A program made the translations under genes and the position numbers. Source: Candidatus Dadabacteria bacterium UBA2774 (GTDB lineage Bacteria; Desulfobacterota_D; UBA1144; Nemesobacterales; UBA2774). Taken from it: 5,704 nucleotides of DNA. A model generated the notes under the pieces. It was not told the origin of the DNA and did not search any database. It saw only the letters and a program-made list of their open reading frames with translations. Every line of letters begins with the position of its first letter. The first letter of the stretch is position 1. Below, one piece after another: positions 1-5,521 of this stretch. Location: assembly GCA_002352485.1 (NCBI GenBank), contig DEIM01000136.1, positions 11,367-17,070 on the forward strand, given 5' to 3'.

Positions 1-1022
1 GGCACCTTGAGCTTTTGCCCTATCTGGAGGCTCTTGCTGCTGAGGTTATTAATACTTATTAAATCTTTAGTGCTTACGCCGAGCTTCCCTGCAATCTCCC
101 CCGGAGTATCACCTTTTTTGACAATGTATGTGTTCTGAGTGATATCTTGCGTTGATGCGGTAGTTTTTACATCAGTCTTCTTTGAGGCGAGCTTTTTGGG
201 TTCATTTTTTTTGGTTTCTTTTGCTATCTCGTTTGGAGCTTCTCCGCCGGGCACTCTGAGTACCTGGCCGATTTGAATGCTATTACTTTTTAAGTTGTTA
301 AGCTCGATGAGCTCTTTTGTGCTGACTCCGAGCCCTTCGGCGATCTTGCCCGGAATGTCTCCTTTCTTGACAGTATAAGTTGCGGGAAGCGGTTTTGTTT
401 CGCTTACTTTTTTTGGCTCGGCAATGGCAACACTCTTAGAGCCGGAAGGCACTTTTAAGGATTGACCGACGCTTATGTTATCGTTTTTAAGAGCGTTAAG
501 CTCTTTAATAGATTTTGATGTAACACCGTAGCGGTCGGCTATGTGGCCAAGTGTGTCACCACTTTTTACCGTGTATTCTCCTGACGGCTCGTCTTTTGGT
601 CTTACAGTGATTTCGTTGTTTATTTGAGGCGCAGCTTTCTCAGGGCTTGAAGTAGTTTTTTGATGCGGGTCATTCTTATCTGTATTTTTTGAAGTATTCT
701 GTGACTGCTTGGTGGAAGGTGTTCTGAGTTTTTGACCAATCTGTAAATTTGCGTTTTTTAAGCCGTTTTCATCTTTTAAGTCCTTGGTAGAGACTCCAAG
801 ACGCCCGGCGATTTCGCCTAGAGTATCCCCTGATTTTACTACATAAATATTATTGTTTTTATCTCCAGCTTGGGTGTTTTCTTTCTTAGAATTAGGGATT
901 AACAGCTTGTTGCCAATGATTAAATTATTATTGCTAAGGTTGTTTTCTTCTTTTAGTTTATCAACTGATACGTCGAACTTCCTTGAAAGATCATAAAGAT
1001 TATCCCCTTTCTTTACTATGTA
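1..1022 (-). repeat. Array of five LysM-coding repeats
   Basis: Five protein repeats of 43 residues lie at 894-1022, 717-845, 447-575, 249-377 and 1-128 (first to last in the protein). They are diverged at the DNA level and separated by unequal linkers, so this is an old domain duplication rather than a DNA tandem repeat. The second and fifth copies are most alike, sharing a GEIAG-[RK]-LGVSTKDL core and LQIGQKL near the end. Confidence 0.85.
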
Positions 1023-1094
1023 TTCCTGGGATGAATATGATATCAGAGGAAGAAGGAGCGCGATACAGAAAAGCAGTAAAAACCTATAAACCAT
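1..1094 (-). CDS. Secreted protein with at least five LysM domains (partial, 3' end beyond left edge)
   Basis: I translated this open frame directly from position 1094 leftwards: 364 codons with no stop before the window edge, so the C-terminus is missing. Residues 1-22 form a signal peptide: a short basic start (MVYR), a leucine-rich core, then small residues SYSS. Cys10 lies inside the core and does not make a convincing lipobox. Five LysM domains follow at about residues 25-67, 84-126, 174-216, 240-282 and 323-364 (the last cut at its final residue). Each has the Y-x-V-K-x-G-D start and an IGQ-x-L-x-VP-like end. Linkers of 16 to 47 residues are rich in Lys, Ser, Thr, Asn and Pro. LysM domains bind N-acetylglucosamine-containing glycans, so a peptidoglycan-binding envelope protein is expected. 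Any catalytic domain (for example a peptidase or amidase) would lie outside the window. The start is firm: an AGGAGG site sits 8 bases upstream and an in-frame TAG lies just before it. Confidence 0.93.
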   Translation of the reverse strand, partial: MVYRFLLLFCIALLLPLISYSSQEYIVKKGDNLYDLSRKFDVSVDKLKEENNLSNNNLIIGNKLLIPNSKKENTQAGDKNNNIYVVKSGDTLGEIAGRLGVSTKDLKDENGLKNANLQIGQKLRTPSTKQSQNTSKNTDKNDPHQKTTSSPEKAAPQINNEITVRPKDEPSGEYTVKSGDTLGHIADRYGVTSKSIKELNALKNDNISVGQSLKVPSGSKSVAIAEPKKVSETKPLPATYTVKKGDIPGKIAEGLGVSTKELIELNNLKSNSIQIGQVLRVPGGEAPNEIAKETKKNEPKKLASKKTDVKTTASTQDITQNTYIVKKGDTPGEIAGKLGVSTKDLISINNLSSKSLQIGQKLKV

Positions 1095-1102
1095 ACCTAA
1101 TA

Positions 1103-1108
1103 CCTCCT
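1103..1108 (-). promoter_or_regulatory. Strong ribosome binding site of the LysM gene
   Basis: The minus strand reads AGGAGG, a full Shine-Dalgarno match, 8 bases before the ATG at 1094. It settles the start codon of the LysM protein. Confidence 0.85.
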
Positions 1109-1158
1109 ACGTGCAATTTAAGGACTCAGTGAACACTAGTCTCTCTTTTCGCTCCTGT

Positions 1159-1175
1159 GCACCCCAAGGCACCCC
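1159..1175. repeat. Short direct repeat GCACCCC
   Basis: GCACCCC occurs twice, at 1159-1165 and 1169-1175, separated by AAG. It lies in the untranslated leader of the LysM gene and is the most GC-rich spot in that spacer. It may be chance or a protein-binding site; nothing in the sequence decides this. Confidence 0.3.
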
Positions 1176-1222
1176 GCATTCACATCCGTCCGAACCGGTA
1201 CTTATTTAAAGCTCCTATAGCC

Positions 1223-1243
1223 GTAAGACCAAACTCATCTTAC
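1223..1243. repeat. Perfect 6-bp inverted repeat in the LysM leader
   Basis: GTAAGA (1223-1228) pairs with TCTTAC (1238-1243) around a 9-base loop. It lies in the presumed transcribed leader of the LysM gene, about 130 bases before its start codon. It could be an RNA hairpin or an operator. The stem is too short and AT-rich to call a terminator, and no T-run follows. Confidence 0.3.
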
Positions 1244-1329
1244 CAAACCTCTATCTGCTTATATAGATTTGAAACAGTATTTAATTTTCAAAGAGCTAAT
1301 ACAGACTCAATCAGACCAAATTTCCACTG

Positions 1330-1359
1330 ATTATACACTATCAGAAAGAATTTTGTAAG
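1330..1359 (-). promoter_or_regulatory. Probable sigma-70-type promoter for the LysM gene
   Basis: On the minus strand a perfect TATAAT (1330-1335) is preceded by CTTACA (1354-1359, 4 of 6 to TTGACA) with an 18-base spacer. Transcription would start near 1323, leaving a leader of about 230 bases before the LysM start codon. That is long for an ordinary gene. The remaining sequence between 1095 and 1323 holds no supported gene. Confidence 0.5.
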
Positions 1360-1389
1360 GGTATTTAAGTATTTTCCTTAATTCCGGTA

Positions 1390-1428
1390 TGAAAAACCGA
1401 AAATATGAATCAACTTTCATGTTTTTCA
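1390..1428. repeat. AT-rich nested inverted repeat, possible weak terminator of the small-gene pair
   Basis: TGAAAAAC (1390-1397) pairs with GTTTTTCA (1421-1428), and inside it ATGAA (1405-1409) pairs with TTCAT (1416-1420). The two stems meet directly on the right arm; on the left a 7-base bulge (1398-1404) separates them. It begins 17 bases past the stop codon of the gene at 1446-1778. A terminator role for that gene is possible, but the stem is AT-rich and lacks a clean T-run. It also sits just before the LysM promoter, so it could be a regulator site instead. Confidence 0.35.
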
Positions 1429-1445
1429 GGTACGAGAGCATGTCA

Positions 1446-1778
1446 CTATTGTTTGAGCAAGGGAGTATTATTCACAAGCCACTCTTCCAGAGGTAAACCT
1501 AAACAGTGAATAATATTTACTTTACCGTGCTCATCTTTTTCTCTTATTAATATTTCACGTAAGAGCGTCTGTGCAATTTGCTCGATATCGCCCCGGCTCA
1601 TTCCGCTTGTGTCTATGAACTCGGAGAACCTGAGTGTCATTATACCCCTGTTGGGACTCTGAAAGTCTGAATCTTCCGAGTGCTCGATATTAAATGTAAT
1701 GTCGGACTCAGAAGGTGATTCGACTTGAGTTCCATCTATACCTACAATCCTTATGTAATCGAGCGCAGGGATTTGCAT
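1446..1778 (-). CDS. Small hypothetical protein, 110 aa
   Basis: I do not recognise this protein. It has no signal peptide, membrane segment or cysteine motif, and looks soluble and cytoplasmic. The first half is acidic and probably strand-rich (a DITFNIEH stretch, then a run of Glu, Asp and Ser near residues 31-40). Residues 61-80 look like an amphipathic helix (SRGDIEQIAQTLLREILI), followed by a hydrophobic segment near 87-101 that ends in the pattern LPLEEWL. A purine-rich AGAAGGTGA directly before the ATG supports the start. It lies 57 bases downstream of the 81-residue gene on the same strand, so the two are probably co-transcribed. Support for its being real is the ribosome site, the same-strand neighbour and a sensible soluble composition. 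The overlapping plus-strand frame has none of these. Confidence 0.65.
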   Translation of the reverse strand: MQIPALDYIRIVGIDGTQVESPSESDITFNIEHSEDSDFQSPNRGIMTLRFSEFIDTSGMSRGDIEQIAQTLLREILIREKDEHGKVNIIHCLGLPLEEWLVNNTPLLKQ

Positions 1779-1835
1779 TCACCTTCTAAAGAATTTCATG
1801 CTCTAACTTCGGTCTTGTCTAATAAGCTAAATTTA

Positions 1836-2081
1836 CTATTTGATTCTGTTAGTGCATATGTAAAAGAATTCATCCCCAAGCTCCCAGTTCACAGTCGCTA
1901 TCTGTAGCTCCCCCCTGTCGCGCAGTTGATTCAGAGTTTCAACAACTTGTATCTTTGTCTGTATGTATTCGCGCTCAGGGTTAGCTTCTATTAGTTTATT
2001 GGTTATTGTATCCGTATTGCTGTTGCCCTGATCCCACCCTTTACAAAGAAGCGTAAGTATTTCCGATTGCAAGTCATTCAT
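1836..2081 (-). CDS. Small protein, 81 aa, possible winged-helix-like fold
   Basis: I do not recognise a family. The residue pattern suggests helices near 3-14, 24-33 and 38-56, then two strands near 59-66 and 71-77 joined by an ELGDE turn. This layout resembles a small winged-helix DNA-binding domain, which is inference from pattern only. No membrane segment or signal peptide is visible. GGAGAGG lies 3 bases before the ATG on the minus strand and supports the start; a GTG or TTG further inside has no comparable site. It is the first gene after the divergent promoter region and probably shares a transcript with the 110-residue gene that follows after 57 bases. If it does bind DNA, regulating the overlapping promoters at 2111-2160 would be the obvious role. 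Confidence 0.65.
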   Translation of the reverse strand: MNDLQSEILTLLCKGWDQGNSNTDTITNKLIEANPEREYIQTKIQVVETLNQLRDRGELQIATVNWELGDEFFYICTNRIK

Positions 2082-2110
2082 ATTCCTCTCCGTCAGTTGT
2101 CCTTTCTATC

Positions 2111-2139
2111 TTGTCATGAAATCTTAAACGAAATATAGT
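2111..2139 (+). promoter_or_regulatory. Probable promoter of the glycosyltransferase-flippase genes
   Basis: TTGTCA (2111-2116, 5 of 6 to consensus) and TATAGT (2134-2139, 5 of 6) are separated by exactly 17 bases. Transcription would start near 2146, giving a leader of about 70 bases. Its -10 box overlaps the -10 box of the opposite promoter. Confidence 0.6.
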
Positions 2140-2160
2140 GTATTATAGAATAAAGTTCAA
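2132..2160 (-). promoter_or_regulatory. Probable divergent promoter of the small-gene pair
   Basis: On the minus strand TTGAAC (2155-2160, 4 of 6) and TATATT (2132-2137, 5 of 6) are 17 bases apart. Transcription would start near 2125, about 44 bases before the ATG at 2081. A further TATAAT on the same strand (2143-2148) has no good -35 partner. Confidence 0.5.
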
Positions 2161-2163
2161 TAA

Positions 2164-2189
2164 GCGCAGAGCGCGGAGCCTTTAGGCTC
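2164..2189 (+). promoter_or_regulatory. Two small GC-rich hairpins in the glycosyltransferase leader
   Basis: GCGC-AGA-GCGC (2164-2174) is followed by GAGCC-TTTA-GGCTC (2176-2189). A T-rich stretch, GGTTATTTATTCTT, comes next. The second hairpin with this tail resembles a weak intrinsic terminator or attenuator for plus-strand transcripts, but the T-tract is broken. It lies between the predicted transcription start and the first gene. Confidence 0.4.
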
Positions 2190-2214
2190 GGTTATTTATT
2201 CTTGATATGACCTT

Positions 2215-3408
2215 ATGAAAGTTCTTCTGTATACACATGAATTTCCCCCATTCCTGGGAGGTCTTGCGACAACAAGCTACAAGCTCGCTAAAGGGTTTTC
2301 GGAATCAGGGCTCGATGCCCCGGTGCTTGCCCCGGGTTACGGCGCAGGCGATCGGGACATAGACTCTACTCTCTCAAGCTCGGTCTACAGAATTCCTTCC
2401 CTCGGCAGAAAATGGATAAAATTAGTCCCGTTTCTGGGGACATTACTTGGGTTAATTTACTTAACTATGACTGTTGTTAGAGAGAAGCCGGACGCCGTTC
2501 TATTTATTACTGAAGAGGCGGAGACGGTGGGCGGGCTTATGCCGTGGTTTTCCTTCAAGCCCGTTGTGCGTGTCGCGGGCTCGGGGATCACTACGGCGTT
2601 CTATGGCTCTAAGACAGGAAAGAAGCTCATGCGCTATCCTATGAAAAGACTCTACACACGCTCGAGCCTCATTATAGCCGTAAGCCGGAACACAAAAGAG
2701 CTCATAGAAAGCATAGGCGTTAGCTCGGTTAAAGTGAAAGTAATATATAACGGCGTAGAGGAAAGTATGTTATCACAGGCTCCTGATGAAGACCGGATAA
2801 CCTGCCTAAGAGAGCGACTTGGGATAGCAGTCAGTGAAAAAGTGCTGATCACCGTGGCAAGGGTCTTGCCCAGAAAGGGACAGGATACTGTAATAAAAGC
2901 TCTCCCCGAGGTAGTTGCCGAATTTCCCGATCTTAAATATCTTGTTGTAGGCGAGGGCAGGTATCTGGATAAATTTAAGGAGCTTGCCAGTGAGCAGGGC
3001 GTTGGGGCGCACGTCGTATTCACAGGTGGAGTGAGGCACGAGGACACCTTGGACTATTATGACCTTGCAGATGTATTCATCATGCCCAACAGGTATTGGA
3101 ATAATAAGATAGAGGGTCTTCCCAACGCGCTGATCGAGGCTAGCGCACGCTCAAAGCCACTCATTGCAGGTGACCACGGGGGCTCTAAGGAAGCGGTAGA
3201 GGACGGTGTTACGGGACTTCTCGTTAATCCGGAGAGTGTGGATGAAACTGCGAAGGCCATACTTCAATTGCTTCGGGATGAGAAAAAAGCCGTATCCATG
3301 GGAGAAAAGGGTCGGGAAAAGGTGCTCAAGTATCATACCCAAGGAGCTATGATCAAGAGCTACACACAAGCCATTAATGATGTAATGAAAAGGGGCAAGA
3401 GTACTTAG
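2215..3408 (+). CDS. Glycosyltransferase, GT4-type (GT-B fold)
   Basis: This is a 397-residue retaining glycosyltransferase of the group 1/GT4 type. It transfers a sugar from a nucleotide-sugar to a growing glycan at the cytoplasmic face of the inner membrane. The N-terminal acceptor half starts with a Rossmann strand and the glycine loop HEFPPFLGG (residues 8-16). The hinge is marked by IYNGVEE (177-183). The C-terminal donor half shows VARVLPRKG (214-222) with the usual phosphate-binding Arg216 and Lys221, then VGEGR (245-249) and an FTGGV segment (269-273). The E-x7-E motif has Glu300 and Glu308 in EGLPNALIE, followed by a GDHGGSKEAV loop (319-328). Length and motifs are normal, so it should be active; donor and acceptor cannot be read from sequence. 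Residues 67-88 are hydrophobic and may help membrane contact. No clear Shine-Dalgarno precedes the ATG, but the N-terminal motif fits this start. The flippase gene starts 17 bases downstream, so the two are almost certainly one operon. Confidence 0.93.
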   Translation: MKVLLYTHEFPPFLGGLATTSYKLAKGFSESGLDAPVLAPGYGAGDRDIDSTLSSSVYRIPSLGRKWIKLVPFLGTLLGLIYLTMTVVREKPDAVLFITEEAETVGGLMPWFSFKPVVRVAGSGITTAFYGSKTGKKLMRYPMKRLYTRSSLIIAVSRNTKELIESIGVSSVKVKVIYNGVEESMLSQAPDEDRITCLRERLGIAVSEKVLITVARVLPRKGQDTVIKALPEVVAEFPDLKYLVVGEGRYLDKFKELASEQGVGAHVVFTGGVRHEDTLDYYDLADVFIMPNRYWNNKIEGLPNALIEASARSKPLIAGDHGGSKEAVEDGVTGLLVNPESVDETAKAILQLLRDEKKAVSMGEKGREKVLKYHTQGAMIKSYTQAINDVMKRGKST

Positions 3409-3425
3409 TTCTTTAGGCGCACCCC

Positions 3426-4745
3426 ATGACTGATTCAAACGGCAAACACAAAAAGCTTTTTTTAAATGCCTCATGGCTTTTCGGCGGTAAAACGGCCTCG
3501 GGCATATTCAACGCGCTCCAGGTTATTTTACTTGCCAGGATACTAGGAGTTGCGGACTACGGTCTTTTGGTTCTGGTAATAACTTACATCGACATACTAA
3601 ACCAGTTCTTCGATCTCCGTGTATGGGAAACCGCGACCAAATACATTGGTACATACTGGGAAAAGGGCGAGCTCGATAAGACCCGTGCCATGATTAAGCT
3701 CTCCTATCTCCTTGACGTATCAAGCGGTATTCTCGCTTTCCTTATTGCTATCATCACAGCCAAGCTTATCAGCATTTATATCATCAAATCTCCAGACACT
3801 TATGTATATATCTGGATCTACTCGATAAGCCTCTTTATAAGCACGGCGAACTCCACATCGAACGCCATCCTGAGAGTGTTCGATAAATTTAAGACAATTG
3901 CGTTTATAGCATCGATCCAGAACCTCATCAAGCTTATACTCGTGGCGGCAGTTCTTTTCAGCGGATACGGAATTAAAGCTGTTTTAGTGGTATTTGTAAC
4001 CGTAAGCTTTATCGGATTTTCTATAAGAATATGGGCGGTCTTGAGTATATTGAATGAAAAGGGTCTCGGGGGTTTCTGGAATTCGAGTATCGGGTTGATC
4101 AAGGATCAGTGGAAGGGGATTGCATGGTTCCTTGGGAATACGAGCTTTATGGCCACCATAAGAATAGGTAACGACAGGTTCATCGGAACGATTGTGCTCG
4201 GATATTTCGCGGGCAAGGAAGCCGTGGGTTTTTATGACGTCGCGGGTTCGGTCGCGAAATTTATAAAACGCATTGTAGACCCCCTGAACGAGGCTATGTA
4301 CCCAGAGCTAGTAAAGACATCCTCAAGTAGAAGCGTAAGTGAGATACGGAGCATCGTCGGTTACTCGACCAGGAACCTTATGAAGATCATTGTCCCGGTA
4401 TCGGTTATAGCCATTATATTTGCAGATGTGATTGTCGGGCTTTTGTTCGGCGAGCAGTACCTGCCCGCATCAAACGCGCTGCGTATAATCGCAGCCGCGG
4501 CTGTTTTAGCCAGGGCCACGTTCTGGATTAATTCAGTGCTCCTTGCCCTGGGCAGACCCGGGCTCAGAACGGTGCTCGGCCTCACGGCTACAATCGTATA
4601 CCTGGCGCTCCTTTTCCTCCTAGTGCCTAGGTACTCCTACATAGGCGCCGCTATTGCGCTTCTCGGGTTCTCGATCTTCAAATCCCTTCTCTCCTATTAC
4701 TTGTACCAGAGCTCACTTGGAAAAGTAGGACCGCTCGATAATTGA
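3426..4745 (+). CDS. Polysaccharide/O-antigen-type flippase (Wzx-like, MOP superfamily)
   Basis: This 439-residue inner-membrane protein has about 12 hydrophobic segments (near residues 12-38, 44-62, 95-118, 125-141, 156-178, 183-206, 232-262, 263-284, 318-341, 350-374, 381-400 and 404-427). The first helix carries polar and glycine residues in the style of the family (NASWLFGGKTASG), followed by LLARILGVADYGLL, the usual signature of polysaccharide biosynthesis/Wzx proteins. Such proteins move undecaprenyl-linked oligosaccharides from the cytoplasmic to the periplasmic leaflet. A second GLY/TYR pattern, GYFAGKEAVGFYDVAG (259-274), matches the start of the repeated half. Length is slightly short but within range for the family. 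Only a weak AGG (3415-3417) precedes the ATG, so translation may be coupled to the glycosyltransferase gene that ends 17 bases earlier. An MviN/MurJ role in peptidoglycan is less likely, given the glycosyltransferase and sulfotransferase neighbours. Confidence 0.9.
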   Translation: MTDSNGKHKKLFLNASWLFGGKTASGIFNALQVILLARILGVADYGLLVLVITYIDILNQFFDLRVWETATKYIGTYWEKGELDKTRAMIKLSYLLDVSSGILAFLIAIITAKLISIYIIKSPDTYVYIWIYSISLFISTANSTSNAILRVFDKFKTIAFIASIQNLIKLILVAAVLFSGYGIKAVLVVFVTVSFIGFSIRIWAVLSILNEKGLGGFWNSSIGLIKDQWKGIAWFLGNTSFMATIRIGNDRFIGTIVLGYFAGKEAVGFYDVAGSVAKFIKRIVDPLNEAMYPELVKTSSSRSVSEIRSIVGYSTRNLMKIIVPVSVIAIIFADVIVGLLFGEQYLPASNALRIIAAAAVLARATFWINSVLLALGRPGLRTVLGLTATIVYLALLFLLVPRYSYIGAAIALLGFSIFKSLLSYYLYQSSLGKVGPLDN

Positions 4746-4772
4746 GTCTAAAAGTGCTTTACGCCGTATAAT
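4742..4772 (+). promoter_or_regulatory. Possible internal promoter before the sulfotransferase
   Basis: A perfect TATAAT (4767-4772) lies 19 bases after TTGAGT (4742-4747, 4 of 6), which overlaps the flippase stop codon. The long spacer lowers confidence. It would give the sulfotransferase its own start in the 87-base gap, where no terminator is visible, so readthrough from the flippase is also possible. Confidence 0.3.
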
Positions 4773-4832
4773 TGTTCTTGAAATCACACCTGAAACATAT
4801 AAATTCTTATTGATTGCGCAGGCAGGAAAAAA

Positions 4833-5468
4833 ATGCTTATATCAGAATCAAATAAGTTTCTTTTCGTTAATATACAAAAAACCGCAGGCAGGAGTTTTGA
4901 GGCGGTTTTAATAGAGAATATACCGGACCTTAAGAGTCTCCCCGGCACGCACGACCACGCCGCGTGGGTAAAAGATGAGCTTAGCGATAAATGGGACGAG
5001 TTATATAAAGTGGCGTTTGTCAGAAACCCCTGGGACAGGCTGGTCTCATGGTACTCAATGTTTATAAGAAAAGGCAACACCACCTGGTATAAGCGTATGA
5101 CGGGTCTTGGGAAGTACAATAAGATAAGGCAGTACGTGCTCGACAATACGAATTCCTTTGAAGAGTTTATCTGTAAATGCACGGACACGATTGATGACTC
5201 GGACGGTAAAAAGAGTTTTTGGTATAACCAGCTCGATTATGTAAGCGACGGTGACGGAAATGTCATGATGGACTATATTGGCAGGTTCAAGAATATTGTC
5301 GAGGACACGGGCATAGTATTCAAAAAACTAGGCATCGAGGGGGTTTCACTCCCCCACAAGAACAGCTCTCAGCACAGAAACTACCGCACATATTATACAG
5401 ATGAGACAAGAGACATAGTTGCCGAGCGCTACGCAAGGGACATTGAGTATTTCGGTTATGAGTTCTAA
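4833..5468 (+). CDS. PAPS-dependent carbohydrate-type sulfotransferase
   Basis: This 211-residue protein matches the cytosolic-type sulfotransferase fold (Sulfotransfer_2-like), which moves a sulfate group from PAPS to a hydroxyl, usually on a sugar. The 5'-phosphosulfate loop is clear: FVNIQKTAGRSF (residues 11-22), with Lys16 as the expected catalytic/phosphate-binding residue. THDHAAW (39-45) supplies the usual histidines near the acceptor. The 3'-phosphate-binding segment is VAFVRNPWDRLVSWY (60-74), with Arg64 and Ser72. A QLDYV...MMDYIGRFKNI region (133-155) and a C-terminal H-K-N-S-S-Q-H-R-x-Y (175-184) then YYTDETRDIV (187-196) complete the family layout. There is no signal peptide or membrane segment, so it should act in the cytoplasm, where PAPS is made, perhaps before the flippase exports the product. 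The start is supported by CAGGAAAAAA just upstream. It lies 87 bases after the flippase. The acceptor could instead be a lipid or small molecule, which cannot be ruled out. Confidence 0.88.
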   Translation: MLISESNKFLFVNIQKTAGRSFEAVLIENIPDLKSLPGTHDHAAWVKDELSDKWDELYKVAFVRNPWDRLVSWYSMFIRKGNTTWYKRMTGLGKYNKIRQYVLDNTNSFEEFICKCTDTIDDSDGKKSFWYNQLDYVSDGDGNVMMDYIGRFKNIVEDTGIVFKKLGIEGVSLPHKNSSQHRNYRTYYTDETRDIVAERYARDIEYFGYEF

Positions 5469-5473
5469 GGGGC

Positions 5474-5503
5474 TTGCATTATCTCAATTAAACTCCATAT
5501 ATT
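5474..5503 (+). promoter_or_regulatory. Possible promoter of the MacB-type permease gene
   Basis: TTGCAT (5474-5479) and TATATT (5498-5503, 5 of 6) are 18 bases apart in the short gap after the sulfotransferase stop. Transcription would begin near 5510, only about 12 bases before the ATG, so the leader would be very short, consistent with the lack of a ribosome site there. The -35 match is weak (3 of 6). Confidence 0.25.
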
Positions 5504-5521
5504 AATCTACATCAATACACC

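Noticed and set aside
1159..1175. CRISPR or phage attachment repeat
   Set aside because: There are only two copies of a 7-base word 3 bases apart. There is no spacer array, integrase or cas gene.
1095..1325. tRNA or rRNA remnant in the LysM leader
   Set aside because: A TTTTCAAAGAGC string (near 1286-1297) recalls sequences near rRNA genes, and GGTTCGG on the minus strand recalls a T-loop. No cloverleaf or rRNA sequence can be assembled around them.
1725..1907. Plus-strand open frame of 60 codons
   Set aside because: It begins at TTG with no ribosome site and overlaps both minus-strand small genes, which have good ribosome sites and share a strand and spacing. It looks like a shadow.
2652..3260. 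Minus-strand frames inside the glycosyltransferase
   Set aside because: The plus-strand frame has all GT4 motifs across this stretch. The antisense frames are rich in Ser, Leu and Thr and have no recognisable motif.
3151..3474. Minus-strand frame across the glycosyltransferase-flippase junction
   Set aside because: It is antisense to two well-supported genes and the junction, with no ribosome site or motif.
4784..5188. Minus-strand frame of 134 codons over the sulfotransferase start
   Set aside because: The sulfotransferase frame contains the intact PAPS motifs and a ribosome site. The antisense frame shows no family features.
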